In this document: positions 54,071 through 63,627 of the stretch, in pieces
How positions within the stretch are numbered: position 1 is the stretch's first letter
Layout of the letters: every line of letters starts with the position of its first letter
From: Serratia sp. FDAARGOS_506
GTDB lineage: Bacteria > Pseudomonadota > Gammaproteobacteria > Enterobacterales > Enterobacteriaceae
Reading direction: 5' to 3'
Assembly: GCF_003812745.1 (NCBI RefSeq)
Contig: NZ_CP033831.1
Span: 744,001-808,000 of the forward strand
Length of the DNA: 64,000 nucleotides
The notes under the pieces: model-generated
The model's input: the letters and a program-made list of their open reading frames with translations, nothing else
What the model was told of the DNA's origin: nothing
Database searches by the model: none
Position numbers and translations under genes: made by a program

Positions 54071-55479
54071 TGGAAGAACTCAGCTTAATCAAACAGGCGC
54101 TGCGGGCGGTAATGAACGGCCTGCCAGAGGCGCTGCGCGATCCGCACCGCCCGGCGTGGCATCTGGCGCCCAGCGTTGGCCTGCTGAACGATCCCAACGG
54201 CTTTATCCAACACAACGGCGTTTATCACCTGTTCTATCAGTGGAATCCGCTGGGCTGCGATCATCGCAACAAGTGCTGGGGACACTGGCAGTCGATCGAT
54301 TTATTGCGTTGGGAACATCTGCCGATCGCCCTGGCGCCAGGGGCCTGTTACGACAGCCACGGCTGTTACTCCGGATCGGCGGTGGTGGCGGAAGACAAAA
54401 TCATGCTGATCTACACCGGCAACGTGAAATTCCCCGACGGTTCGCGCACCGCTTACCAATGCCTGGCTCAGGAAAGCGATCGGGGCGAATATCGCAAACT
54501 CGGGCCGGTGCTGCCGCTGCCGACGGGCTACAGCGGCCACGTACGCGATCCGAAAGTGTGGCGGCATCAGGATGCCTGGTACATGGTGCTCGGCGCGCGT
54601 GACTTGCAGGATCGCGGCAAGGTGCTGCTGTTTTGCTCCAGCGATCTGCGCGACTGGCAAGCGCTGGGTGAGATCGCCGGTTCCGGCCTGAACGACCTGG
54701 GGGAATTCGGCTACATGTGGGAGTGCCCGGATCTGTTCGCGTTGGACGGCGACGATGTGTTGATCTGCTGCCCGCAGGGGCTGGCGACGCAGCCGGAACG
54801 CTACCTCAACCGTTACCAGGCCGGTTATCTGCTCGGCAAGTTGGATTACCGGAAGGCGGCCTTCAGCCACGGCGAATTTCGCGAACTGGACGCCGGCTTC
54901 GAGTTCTATGCGCCGCAGACGACGCTGGCGGAAGATGGCCGCCGCCTGCTGTTCGGCTGGATGGGTGTGCCCGAACAAGATGAAGAGAATCACCCGACGC
55001 GCCGTTACGGCTGGATCCACACCATGACCTGCCCGCGCGAGCTGTCGCTGCGGCAGGGCCGCCTTCACCAGCGCCCGGCGCGCGAGTTGCAACAGCTGCG
55101 CGGCGAACGGTCATGCTGGCATGGCCGCGCCGATGACGCCCCCGCCTATGCGCTGGGGGTGGCGGAGCTGCAGCTGACGCCGCAAGGCGCTTTCAGCGCC
55201 GCCTTTGGCGATGCGATGCGGTTGAACTGGGACGGCGAACGGCTGCAGCTGACGCGCGCTTCCCTGGCCGACGGCCGGCCGGAGCACCGCTACTGGCGCG
55301 GCTCAGTCACCCATCTGCAGGTGCTGTTCGATCGTTCCAGCGTAGAGATCTTCATCAACCATGGCGAGGCGGTCATGAGCGCACGCTACTTCCCGGTAGA
55401 TGAACCGCAACTGCGGCTGTCCGGAAACGCACCGCTGGCGTTGGAATACTGGCCGCTGACGCCATGCATGCTAGAATGA
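54067..55479 (+). CDS. scrB: Sucrose-6-phosphate hydrolase (invertase)
   Basis: ScrB splits sucrose-6-phosphate into glucose-6-phosphate and fructose. The 470-residue GH32 enzyme has the nucleophile motif GLLNDPNGFIQHNG, the RDPKVW motif (HVRDPKVWRHQ) and the acid/base WECPDLFAL. The C-terminal beta-sandwich domain ends near SSVEIFINHGEAVMSARYFP. Translation is coupled to scrA by the ATGA overlap. Confidence 0.96.
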   Translation: MMEELSLIKQALRAVMNGLPEALRDPHRPAWHLAPSVGLLNDPNGFIQHNGVYHLFYQWNPLGCDHRNKCWGHWQSIDLLRWEHLPIALAPGACYDSHGCYSGSAVVAEDKIMLIYTGNVKFPDGSRTAYQCLAQESDRGEYRKLGPVLPLPTGYSGHVRDPKVWRHQDAWYMVLGARDLQDRGKVLLFCSSDLRDWQALGEIAGSGLNDLGEFGYMWECPDLFALDGDDVLICCPQGLATQPERYLNRYQAGYLLGKLDYRKAAFSHGEFRELDAGFEFYAPQTTLAEDGRRLLFGWMGVPEQDEENHPTRRYGWIHTMTCPRELSLRQGRLHQRPARELQQLRGERSCWHGRADDAPAYALGVAELQLTPQGAFSAAFGDAMRLNWDGERLQLTRASLADGRPEHRYWRGSVTHLQVLFDRSSVEIFINHGEAVMSARYFPVDEPQLRLSGNAPLALEYWPLTPCMLE

Positions 55480-55500
55480 CGCATCCTCCGATGACTTCAG

Positions 55501-56544
55501 ATGGCGTCAGTGAAAAAAAATAAACGCATTACCATCAGTGACATCGCCACGCTGGCCGGGGTGTCGAAATCGACCGCCAGCCTGGTGCTGAACGGCCGCA
55601 GCAAGGAATATCGGGTGTCCGACGACACCCGCGATCGCATTCTGGCGCTGGCGCACGAACACCATTATCAACCCAGCATCCACGCCCGTTCTTTGCGCTC
55701 CAACCGCAGCCACACGCTGGGGCTGGTGGTGCCGGAAATGACCAACTATGGCTTTGCGGTGATTTCGCGCGAACTGGAAACACTGTGCCGCGAAGCCGGC
55801 CTGCAGCTGTTGATCGCCTGCACCGATGAAAATCCGGCGCAGGAGATGATGGCGGTGAACAGTCTGGTGCAGCGGCAGGTCGACGGTTTAATCGTCGCTT
55901 CCAGCCAGTTGAACGACGTGGAATACCAAAAAATCAACGCCGGGCTGCCGGTGGTGCAGATGGATCGCCTGATCGCCGGTTCCGAACTGCCGCTGGTGAT
56001 CACCGACTCGGTGAATGCGACCGCCGACCTGGTGGAAAAGGTCGCACGCCAACATCCGGATGAAATCTATTTCCTCGGCGGGCAGCCGCGCATTTCACCG
56101 ACCCGCGATCGATTGGCCGGCTTCCAGCTTGGCCTGGAGCGCGCCGGCGTATCGTGTAAACCGGAATGGATCATCAACGGCAGCTACCACCCCAGTTCGG
56201 GTTACGAGATGTTCGCTCAGCTGTGCGCGCAGCTGGGGCGCCCGCCTAAAGCGCTGTTCACCGCCGCCTGCGGCCTGTTGGAAGGGGTGTTGCGTTATCT
56301 GACGCAGCATCAACTGATGGAGAGTGACATCCACCTGTGCAGCTTCGACGATCACTACCTCTTCGACTGCATGACGCTGAAGATAGACACGGTCGCACAG
56401 GATTGCCGGGCGCTGGCGCAACATAGCTTCGACCAGGTCACCGCGCTCATCGATGAGCGGCCGCTGGAACAGAAGGCACTTTATCTGCCGGGCCACATCC
56501 ACTGGCGCCATGCCGGCTCCCGGGCGTTGTTGGCCGGGGAGTGA
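55501..56544 (+). CDS. scrR: Sucrose operon repressor, LacI family
   Basis: ScrR represses scr genes until fructose or fructose-1-phosphate-type inducers bind. The 347-residue protein has the LacI helix-turn-helix ([31 protein letters not shown]) and a periplasmic-binding-like core. It lies 21 bp after scrB in the same direction. Its likely targets are the three AACCGGTT-type sites before scrK and scrY. Confidence 0.94.
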   Translation: MASVKKNKRITISDIATLAGVSKSTASLVLNGRSKEYRVSDDTRDRILALAHEHHYQPSIHARSLRSNRSHTLGLVVPEMTNYGFAVISRELETLCREAGLQLLIACTDENPAQEMMAVNSLVQRQVDGLIVASSQLNDVEYQKINAGLPVVQMDRLIAGSELPLVITDSVNATADLVEKVARQHPDEIYFLGGQPRISPTRDRLAGFQLGLERAGVSCKPEWIINGSYHPSSGYEMFAQLCAQLGRPPKALFTAACGLLEGVLRYLTQHQLMESDIHLCSFDDHYLFDCMTLKIDTVAQDCRALAQHSFDQVTALIDERPLEQKALYLPGHIHWRHAGSRALLAGE

Positions 56545-56562
56545 TATCTCTGAATCCATAAA

Positions 56563-56584
56563 AAAGGGCGCCTGAGCGCCCTTT
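56563..56584. terminator. Bidirectional terminator between scrR and exbD
   Basis: AAAGGGCGC-CTGA-GCGCCCTTT, with A- and T-rich flanks, closes the two convergent transcripts. Confidence 0.85.
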
Positions 56585-56599
56585 ATCGTTTTGCTGCCG

Positions 56600-57022
56600 C
56601 TACTTGGCGGCGCCTTCCATGCCCACCAGCCCCACTTTCAGGTAGCCGGCTTTACGCAGGGTGTCCATCACGCTCATCAGCGTTTCATAGTCCACACTCT
56701 TGTCCGCCTGGAAGAAGATGGTGGTTTCTTTGTTCGCCTGAGTGCGTTGATCCAGCACCGAAGTCAGCTGATCGGCATTCACCGGCTGATCGCCGACGTA
56801 GAGCTGCTTGTCGGCCTTCACCGACAGGAACACCGGTTTCTCCGGCCGCGGCTGCGGTTTGGCGGAAGAAGCCGGCAGATCGACGCGGATATCTACCGTT
56901 GCCAGCGGCGCGGCCACCATAAAGATGATCAACAGCACCAACATGACGTCGATAAACGGCGTCACGTTGATTTCATGCAGTTCGCCGCTGTCGTCCAGAT
57001 CTTCATTTAAGCGCATCGCCAT
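56600..57022 (-). CDS. exbD: TonB system protein ExbD
   Basis: ExbD works with ExbB and TonB to harness the proton gradient for outer-membrane siderophore uptake. The 140-residue protein has a single membrane helix with the essential aspartate in NVTPFIDVMLVLLIIFM and a periplasmic domain. It lies 3 bp after exbB and is cotranscribed with it. Confidence 0.97.
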   Translation of the reverse strand: MAMRLNEDLDDSGELHEINVTPFIDVMLVLLIIFMVAAPLATVDIRVDLPASSAKPQPRPEKPVFLSVKADKQLYVGDQPVNADQLTSVLDQRTQANKETTIFFQADKSVDYETLMSVMDTLRKAGYLKVGLVGMEGAAK

Positions 57023-57025
57023 GAC

Positions 57026-58003
57026 TCACCCCGCCCGCAGTTGATGTGCGTGCTGTGAGCGCTTGGCTTCCGCCGTCGCGGCCAGATCCAGATCGCGGCC
57101 CTGCAGCAGCAAGACCTGCGCCGCCACATCGCCCACCTGGGCACGGTGGCCGCTGATGACGCGCGCGAAGATGTTGTAGATAACGACGGCAGGGATCGCC
57201 GCGACCAGGCCCAGCGCGGTCGCCAGCAGCGCTTCCGCGATGCCCGGAGCCACGACCGCCAGGTTGGTGGTCTGCGAATGGGCGATGCCGATGAAGCTGT
57301 TCATGATGCCCCACACGGTGCCGAACAGGCCGACGAACGGCGAGATGGCGCCGATGGTGGCCAGGAAACCGTTGCCGCGCCCCATGTTGCGGCTGTAGGC
57401 CGCCACGCGGCGCTCGAGGCGGAAGCCGGTACGCTCTTTGATGCCGTTGTTGTCGTTGGATTCCGCAGACAGCTCCAGCTCATTTTGCGCGTCGTTCAGC
57501 AACACCGCGCTGACGCTCTCAGGCGAGAAGTTTTGTGCCAGCTCGGAGGCTTCATCCAGCGAGCGCGCTTCGGCCAGCGCCAGCTGTTCGCGGCGCAGAC
57601 GGCGCTTGGCGCGCAGCAGTTCGCTGCCTTTGGAGAACAGAATGGTCCAGGTCACGATCGAGGCCAGAACCAAGCCGATCATCACCGCTTTCACCACCAC
57701 GTCGGCGTGCTGATACATGCCCCAAACGGACAGGTCCATGCCGCGGGTTTCCGGTGGCTGGATCGTTGGCGCCGGGTTCACCGGCGTGATGCTCTCCGGC
57801 GCGGCGGCCGCCGGGGCTGGCGCGGTGGTCGGCGCAACGCTTTCGGTAACAGCCGGATTGGCCGCCGGCGCAGCCTGTGCGCTGCCGGCCAGCCCCACGA
57901 CCAGCACCATAGAAGCCATCAGGCTGCGGCCAAAGGCCTTGCCCCACTGCGCCCGGCCCTGGCCGAACGATCCTTGATTTAAATTCTTGCCAGCCGTTTT
58001 CAC
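57026..58003 (-). CDS. exbB: TonB system protein ExbB with long N-terminal extension
   Basis: ExbB forms the proton-channel pentamer around ExbD. A GTG start after a strong GGAGG gives 325 residues; an earlier TTG is rejected. Residues 1-45 look like an unusually long signal peptide (hydrophobic [17 protein letters not shown]). An Ala/Pro-rich periplasmic stretch and the usual three-helix ExbB core (about 235 residues) follow, with [15 protein letters not shown] and [19 protein letters not shown]. The extension is known from S. marcescens ExbB and is absent in E. coli. A Fur-like box lies upstream. Confidence 0.95.
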   Translation of the reverse strand: MKTAGKNLNQGSFGQGRAQWGKAFGRSLMASMVLVVGLAGSAQAAPAANPAVTESVAPTTAPAPAAAAPESITPVNPAPTIQPPETRGMDLSVWGMYQHADVVVKAVMIGLVLASIVTWTILFSKGSELLRAKRRLRREQLALAEARSLDEASELAQNFSPESVSAVLLNDAQNELELSAESNDNNGIKERTGFRLERRVAAYSRNMGRGNGFLATIGAISPFVGLFGTVWGIMNSFIGIAHSQTTNLAVVAPGIAEALLATALGLVAAIPAVVIYNIFARVISGHRAQVGDVAAQVLLLQGRDLDLAATAEAKRSQHAHQLRAG

Positions 58004-58078
58004 GCTGTGCCTCCACCCATTACCGATCAAAATTAAGGAATAATTCAGCGTGCGATCATATCAAACCAACCGGGGATT

Positions 58079-58097
58079 GATAGTAGTTCTCATTATT
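58079..58097. promoter_or_regulatory. Fur box before exbB
   Basis: GATAGTAGTTCTCATTATT matches the 19-bp Fur consensus at 13 positions. Fur control of exbBD is established in enterobacteria. Confidence 0.65.
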
Positions 58098-58345
58098 ATT
58101 TACCAAATAAACGAGAAAATTTTAGCCAGCCCCGCCGCAAAGCGCCAACCCGCTCCCGTTCACCGCCAAAAGCCCCTTTTATAGGGTTATTTCGTTACTC
58201 TTCTCCCACAACGGCGCAACAATGCCGCGCTGCCAAATGGCATCTCGGCCGATGAATGGACTTCTCTCTCGCACCAGGGCAGAAGGATGAGGCGAGAAAT
58301 GCGCACCCGGCAGCCAATTATAGCCGTTTCTGTATCTGGAAGTTA

Positions 58346-58361
58346 AAACGTCTGGATGGCT
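58346..58361. promoter_or_regulatory. MetJ-like tandem boxes before metC
   Basis: AAACGTCT and GGATGGCT match the 8-bp met box AGACGTCT at 7 and 5 positions, about 75 bp before metC. MetJ represses metC in E. coli. Confidence 0.5.
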
Positions 58362-58434
58362 ATATTAACTCATGTTAACGTAAGGGCTATCGCAAACGGG
58401 CACGTGCAGAGCAACCAGAGGTGAGCCAGGTACC

Positions 58435-59631
58435 ATGACGTCAAAACACATCGAAACCACGCTGATCGGCGCCGGCCGCGGCAAACGCTATACCCAGGGC
58501 TCCGTCAATCCCGTCACGCAACGCGCCTCTTCTTTGGTCTTCGACTCCGTCGCCGCCAAAAAGCACGCCACCGCGCAACGCGCCCACGGCGAGCTGTTTT
58601 ACGGCCGACGCGGCACGCTGACCCACTTCGCCCTGCAGGATGCGATGGTGGAACTGGAGCGCGGCGCCGGCTGCGTGCTGTACCCCTGCGGCGCAGCGGC
58701 GGTGGCCAATGCGATCCTGTCGTTCGTCGGCGCCGGCGATCACCTGCTGGTCACGGGTTCGGCATACGAACCGACCCAGGATTTCTGCACCCACATCCTC
58801 GGCCGCATGAACGTCAGCACCACCTATTTCGATCCGCTGATCGGCGCCCATATCGCCACGCTGATCCAACCCAATACCCGCGTGGTATTCCTGGAATCCC
58901 CCGGCTCCATTACCCTGGAAGTGCAGGACATTCCGGCGATGGTGCAAGCCATTCGCGCCGTGGCGCCGGACGTGGTGATCATGATAGACAACACCTGGGC
59001 GGCGGGCGTGCTGTTCAAGGCATTGGATTTCGACATCGACATTTCGATCCAGGCCGGCACCAAATACCTGATCGGCCATTCCGATTACATGCTCGGCACC
59101 GCCGTCGCCAACGCGCGCTGTTGGGATCGGCTGCGCGAGTACTCCTACCTGATGGGGCAGATGGTGGATGCCGACACCGCCTACATGGCGAGCCGCGGCC
59201 TGCGCACCCTGAGCGTGCGCCTGAAGCAGCACGAGCGCAGCAGCATCGAAGTCGCCAACTGGCTGGCGGCACGGCCGGAGGTGGCGACGGTCAATCACCC
59301 TGCGCTGCCCAGCTGCAAGGGCCACGAGTTCTACCGCCGCGACTTCAGCGGCTGCAACGGGCTGTTCTCCTTCGTGCTGAAAGAGCGGCTGGATGATGCG
59401 CAGCTGGCCGCCTACCTGGACAACTTCAGCCACTTCAGCATGGCCTACTCCTGGGGTGGCTTCGAATCGCTGATCCTGGCCAACCAGCCGGAAGAGCTGG
59501 AAGCGATTCGCCCGGCGGGCGGCGTCGATTTCTCCGGCACGCTGGTACGCGTGCATATCGGCCTGGAGAACGTCGAAGACCTGATCGCCGATCTGGCGGC
59601 CGGCTTCGATCGCCTCAACGGCGTGCGCTAA
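58435..59631 (+). CDS. metC: Cystathionine beta-lyase
   Basis: MetC cleaves cystathionine to homocysteine, pyruvate and ammonia in methionine synthesis. The 398-residue PLP enzyme has the Schiff-base lysine in [19 protein letters not shown], the [16 protein letters not shown] motif near the N-terminus and [13 protein letters not shown] near the end. It is divergent from exbB and followed by yghB, the E. coli order. Confidence 0.96.
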   Translation: MTSKHIETTLIGAGRGKRYTQGSVNPVTQRASSLVFDSVAAKKHATAQRAHGELFYGRRGTLTHFALQDAMVELERGAGCVLYPCGAAAVANAILSFVGAGDHLLVTGSAYEPTQDFCTHILGRMNVSTTYFDPLIGAHIATLIQPNTRVVFLESPGSITLEVQDIPAMVQAIRAVAPDVVIMIDNTWAAGVLFKALDFDIDISIQAGTKYLIGHSDYMLGTAVANARCWDRLREYSYLMGQMVDADTAYMASRGLRTLSVRLKQHERSSIEVANWLAARPEVATVNHPALPSCKGHEFYRRDFSGCNGLFSFVLKERLDDAQLAAYLDNFSHFSMAYSWGGFESLILANQPEELEAIRPAGGVDFSGTLVRVHIGLENVEDLIADLAAGFDRLNGVR

Positions 59632-59776
59632 GGCGGATTCCGCTAATTTTCTTCGTCTCGTTTAATGTCGGCTTAAGCTATTAGCGGTACACTAACCGGG
59701 TAACTGTCAGATACGGTAACCGCCGCATCCTGGAGAACGTGACCCCGGGCGCAACCGGCATGCAACAGGACATAAA

Positions 59777-60439
59777 ATGGATGTATTACGAGAGATTATT
59801 CATGCGCTTTGGCAGCAGGACTTTATCGCCCTCGCCGATCCAAGCGTAATTTGGGTGGTTTACGCCGTACTTTTCACCACTCTGTTTTTGGAAAACGGAC
59901 TGCTGCCCGCCTCCTTCCTCCCCGGCGACAGCCTGCTGCTGCTGTCGGGTGCGCTGATCGCCAAAGGCGTGATGGGCTTTGCCCCCACCCTGCTGATTCT
60001 GACCGCCGCCGCTGGCCTCGGCTGCTGGCTGAGCTATATCCAGGGCCGTTGGCTGGGCCACACCGGCCTGGTGAAAGGTTGGCTGCTGCAATTGCCGGCG
60101 CAATATCACCAGCGCGCGCATAACCTGTTCAACCGCCACGGGCTGACGGCGCTGCTGATCGGCCGCTTCCTCGGCTTCGTGCGCACGCTGCTGCCGACCA
60201 TGGCCGGCATTTCCGGGCTCAACAGCTCGCGCTTCCAGGTGTTCAACTGGCTGAGTGCAGCGATCTGGGTCTGCGCGCTGGTGGGCCTCGGCTACGCTTT
60301 CAGCCAAATCCCGCTGGTGAAGCGCTACGAAAGCCAGGTGATGACTGGCCTGATGCTGTTGCCGCTGTTGCTGTTGTTCGTTGGCCTGCTGGGTGCCATG
60401 CTGGTGATCTGGCGCAAAAAGCGCGCCTCCTCTTCCTAA
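59777..60439 (+). CDS. yghB: DedA family membrane protein YghB
   Basis: DedA proteins are inner-membrane proteins needed for proton-motive-force balance and envelope integrity; recent work links the superfamily to lipid-carrier flipping. The 220-residue protein contains the motifs [22 protein letters not shown] and [30 protein letters not shown]. The second has the conserved arginines. Length and position after metC match E. coli. Confidence 0.94.
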   Translation: MDVLREIIHALWQQDFIALADPSVIWVVYAVLFTTLFLENGLLPASFLPGDSLLLLSGALIAKGVMGFAPTLLILTAAAGLGCWLSYIQGRWLGHTGLVKGWLLQLPAQYHQRAHNLFNRHGLTALLIGRFLGFVRTLLPTMAGISGLNSSRFQVFNWLSAAIWVCALVGLGYAFSQIPLVKRYESQVMTGLMLLPLLLLFVGLLGAMLVIWRKKRASSS

Positions 60440-60449
60440 GTCCAGCGCG

Positions 60450-61370
60450 TTACAGCGCCTTCTCGACCAAGGCCAGGCTGGCGGGCAACTTGCTCACCAG
60501 CGTATCCACCGCCAGCCGCACCTTCAGCGGCAGGTGAGGCGTGTGCGGCCACACCGCATGCGCTTCAAAGGCGGCACCCTGACGGTCGCGCAGCAAGCGC
60601 ACCAGCGCCCCGCTCAACAGCTGCTCACGCACCAACCAGCACGGCAGCCAGGCAATGCCGAACCCCGCCGTCGCCGCATCCGCAATCGCCTGCAGATCGT
60701 CCATTTGCAGCCGGTTATTCGGCATCACTTCCTGCGGCTTGCCGTCGCTATCCAATACCAACCAGCTGCGCCGCACACCGGCGCGCATATAGGTCACCGC
60801 CTCATGCTGCGCCAGCTGTTCGATGCTGTGCGGCTCGCCGCACCGCTGCAGATAGGCCGGCGAGGCGCACAGCGTCATGCGATGATCGCCGATGCGGCGC
60901 GCCACCAGCCCGCCGCTGTTGGCCAGCGTGCCGTTGCGGATCGCCATGTCGAAACCATCCTCAATCAGATCCACCACCCGATCGCTGAACGACAGCTCCA
61001 GCTCCAGGCCCGGGTGCTCACGCGTCAGTTCGGTCAGCAGCGGCGCAATGCACATGCGGCCAAACAGCACCGGCATCGATACCCGCAACCGGCCGCTGAC
61101 CTGCCGCTTGCCCGACTCCAGCAGCGTTTCCGCACCGCGGATCTCCTCCAGCGCCCGCAGGCAACGCTCATAAAACAACGCGCCGTCGTCGGTCAGGCTC
61201 TGGCTGCGGGTGGTGCGATGAAACAGCCGCACGCCCAGCCGCTGTTCCAGCCGGGCGATGGTTTTCCCCACCGCCGAACGCGACAGATGCAGCCGACTGG
61301 CCGCCAATGCAAAACTGCCCGCCTCCACGGCGGTGACAAATACCGAAATGCCGCTCAATCGATCGCTCAT
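60450..61370 (-). CDS. LysR-family regulator
   Basis: This 306-residue LysR regulator has the winged helix at residues 1-60 (MSDRLSGISVFVTAVEAGSFALAASRLHLSRSAVGKTIARLEQRLG) and a substrate-binding-like effector domain. It is divergent from the oxidoreductase at 61478 and likely controls it. A possible earlier start, eight codons upstream, is less likely. The inducer is unknown. Confidence 0.9.
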   Translation of the reverse strand: MSDRLSGISVFVTAVEAGSFALAASRLHLSRSAVGKTIARLEQRLGVRLFHRTTRSQSLTDDGALFYERCLRALEEIRGAETLLESGKRQVSGRLRVSMPVLFGRMCIAPLLTELTREHPGLELELSFSDRVVDLIEDGFDMAIRNGTLANSGGLVARRIGDHRMTLCASPAYLQRCGEPHSIEQLAQHEAVTYMRAGVRRSWLVLDSDGKPQEVMPNNRLQMDDLQAIADAATAGFGIAWLPCWLVREQLLSGALVRLLRDRQGAAFEAHAVWPHTPHLPLKVRLAVDTLVSKLPASLALVEKAL

Positions 61371-61437
61371 GATTTGTCGCTCTAAAAGAAACAATCTGAG
61401 GAAATCTTATCGCCACTGGCGAACCTTCATCAACGAT

Positions 61438-61457
61438 ATTATCGACCGGTCGTTAAT
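61438..61457. promoter_or_regulatory. 20-bp palindrome before the oxidoreductase gene
   Basis: ATTATCGACC/GGTCGTTAAT is palindromic except for one pair and lies 20 bp before the oxidoreductase start. Its GACCGGTC core resembles TetR-family operators more than a LysR T-N11-A site. Confidence 0.5.
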
Positions 61458-61477
61458 CGCTGACTTTGGAGAACATC

Positions 61478-62506
61478 ATGACAGACACGATGCAACGCTG
61501 GACGATGGACGCCCTGGGGCGTGAACACCTGCAACTGATCACCGAAGCGGTTCCACAGCCGGGGCCACACGAAATCAGAGTGAAAGTGAAGGCGGTCGCA
61601 CTCAACTACCGCGACAAGCTGATGATTGAAAGCGGCATGGGGCTGACGCTGCCACAGCCGTTCACCCCCGCCTCGGACCTGGCCGGCGAGGTCGACGCTA
61701 TCGGCCCTGGCGTCAGCCGCTTCCAGCCCGGCGACCGGGTCATCTCCACTTTCAGCCCCGGCTGGCTCGACGGCCGGCAAAAGCCTTACGGCGATGCGCG
61801 CCAGGTGCCTTACCACACCCTTGGCGGCTTCTATCAGGGCGTGCTGGCGGAATATGTGATTTTGCATGAAGACTGGCTGGTGGCGGCGCCGACGTCGCTG
61901 GACGACGCGCAGGCCAGCACCCTGCCGTGCGCCGGGCTGACTGCCTGGTTCGCGCTGGTGGAACAAGGCAAACTTCACGCCGGCGAGAGGGTGCTGGTAC
62001 AAGGCACCGGCGGGGTGGCGCTGTTCGCGCTGCAAATCGCCAAAGCGCACGGTGCCGAGGTGTACGTGACCTCCGGCAGCGATGAAAAGCTGGCGCGTGC
62101 CCGAGCGTTGGGCGCCAGTCACGGCATCAACCGGCTGAACGGCGATTGGGTGGAAGCGGTTTATGCGCTGACGCAAGATCGCGGCATCGACCATGTGATC
62201 GACACCGTCGGCGGCCCGAATCTGGGCAACTCGGTACGCGCCGTGGCGGTGGGCGGCCGCATCTCGGTGATCGGCGTGCTGGCGGGCGCCGAGATTTCCG
62301 CCCCCGCCGGCCTGCTGCTGCTGAAATCGGCGGAGATCCAGGGCATCGGCGTCGGCCACCGCCGCGCGCTGGAAGATCTGGTGCGCGCCGTGGACGCCGT
62401 CAAACTGCAGCCGGTGATCGACCAGGTGTACCGTTTCGATCAGCTGCCGCAGGCGTTGGATCACCTCGATCGCGGGCCGTTCGGCAAGATCGTCTTGACC
62501 CCGTAA
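61478..62506 (+). CDS. NAD(P)-dependent alcohol dehydrogenase / quinone-oxidoreductase-like (MDR family)
   Basis: This 342-residue medium-chain reductase has an N-terminal GroES-like domain (PGPHEIRVKVKAVALNYRDKLM). Its Rossmann domain has the glycine motif GTGGVALFALQIAKAHGAEV. The structural-zinc cysteines of alcohol dehydrogenases are not evident, so a zinc-free quinone-reductase-type enzyme is plausible. GGAGAA precedes the ATG. It is divergent from the LysR regulator. The substrate is unknown. Confidence 0.88.
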   Translation: MTDTMQRWTMDALGREHLQLITEAVPQPGPHEIRVKVKAVALNYRDKLMIESGMGLTLPQPFTPASDLAGEVDAIGPGVSRFQPGDRVISTFSPGWLDGRQKPYGDARQVPYHTLGGFYQGVLAEYVILHEDWLVAAPTSLDDAQASTLPCAGLTAWFALVEQGKLHAGERVLVQGTGGVALFALQIAKAHGAEVYVTSGSDEKLARARALGASHGINRLNGDWVEAVYALTQDRGIDHVIDTVGGPNLGNSVRAVAVGGRISVIGVLAGAEISAPAGLLLLKSAEIQGIGVGHRRALEDLVRAVDAVKLQPVIDQVYRFDQLPQALDHLDRGPFGKIVLTP

Positions 62507-62513
62507 ACGCGGC

Positions 62514-63431
62514 TCAGCCCTCCAGCAGCAGCGGGTTAACGTCGCGCAGCCGGGCGATTTCATCGCTCGGCGTCATGCCGAACAGGCGCTTGAATTCACG
62601 GCTAAACTGCGACGCGCTCTCGTAGCCGACGCGGATCGCCGCCGTGCTGGCCTTCAGGCCGTCATGCACCATCAACAGGCGCGCCTTATGCAGCCGGTAC
62701 GACTTCACGTATTGCAGCGGCGAGGTGTTGGTCACCGCTTTGAAGTTGTGGTGGAACGCTGAGACGCTCATGTTGACCTCGCTGGCCAACTGCTCGACGT
62801 TGAGGTTGTCGGCATACTGATTTTCTATGCGCCGCAGCGCCTTGGCGATCTGGCTAAAGTGGGTATGGCGGTTGACCAGCTCCTGCAACGACGCGCCGCA
62901 GGTGCCGCGCAGCACATAGTAGAGGATCTCGCGCACGATCTGCGGCCCCAGTACCCGGGCATCGAGCGGCTTGGCCATCACGTCCAACAGGCGTTCGGTG
63001 GCGCACAGCAGCTCTTCCGTCAGCTCAGCCAGGTTCACCCCGTTACTCTCCGCCCGCGGCTGCATCAGGTAGTCGTCGTCGCCGATATCGATCAGCAAAT
63101 CCTGCAGCATTTGGGTATCGATGTTGACCGCCAACCCAACCAGCGGCAGTTCCGGGCTGGCGAAGGTTTCGCACTCGAACGGCAACGGCACCGTCATCAG
63201 CAGGTAGTTGCGCGGATCGTACTGGAACATCTTGTTGCCGCAATAGCCCACCTTGTGCCCCTGAAAGACGATCACGATCCCCGGTTCGTACATCACCGGT
63301 TGACGCGGGCTATGGCGATCGACATACAGGATCTTCACCCGCGGCACCGGTGACGGCGTGTAGCCGTTGCCGGTGGCGATAGCCATCGCCTGGCGCGCCA
63401 TGCGGCTGCGCTGCGCATCGATTTCAATCAC
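62514..63431 (-). CDS. yqhC: AraC-family activator YqhC
   Basis: YqhC activates yqhD in response to toxic aldehydes such as glyoxal and furfural. The 305-residue protein has an AraC_N cupin-type sensor domain (about residues 25-180). The C-terminal double helix-turn-helix reads [35 protein letters not shown] and [25 protein letters not shown]. It starts with GTG after GAGGG. It is divergent from yqhD, as in E. coli. Confidence 0.9.
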   Translation of the reverse strand: MIEIDAQRSRMARQAMAIATGNGYTPSPVPRVKILYVDRHSPRQPVMYEPGIVIVFQGHKVGYCGNKMFQYDPRNYLLMTVPLPFECETFASPELPLVGLAVNIDTQMLQDLLIDIGDDDYLMQPRAESNGVNLAELTEELLCATERLLDVMAKPLDARVLGPQIVREILYYVLRGTCGASLQELVNRHTHFSQIAKALRRIENQYADNLNVEQLASEVNMSVSAFHHNFKAVTNTSPLQYVKSYRLHKARLLMVHDGLKASTAAIRVGYESASQFSREFKRLFGMTPSDEIARLRDVNPLLLEG

Positions 63432-63627
63432 GGAAACACCCTCTTACAGTCAGAACGATTCGGCATAAATAATAATTTAAAACTCTCTATTTCTACAGAG
63501 AATTGTAGGAATAGGCAAAAACCAAACAGAAATGTGCATTGTGCGTTGCCGCCAGGTTCCTGACAATACGGGCCAGAAACCTTTGCGCCGCTTTGGCGCC
63601 CGCCTGACAGAAAGAGAGAAATAGATC
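63432..63627. promoter_or_regulatory. yqhC-yqhD divergent promoter region
   Basis: The 196-bp region has the short inverted motifs TCTCT...AGAGA and CTAC...GTAG around 63483-63510, candidate YqhC binding sequences. No other structure was seen. Confidence 0.35.

Larger units (their letters stand above)
58004..58434. other. Divergent exbB-metC promoter region
   Basis: It contains the Fur-like site (58079-58097) toward exbB and a MetJ-like tandem (58346-58361) toward metC. No gene is visible. Confidence 0.6.
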
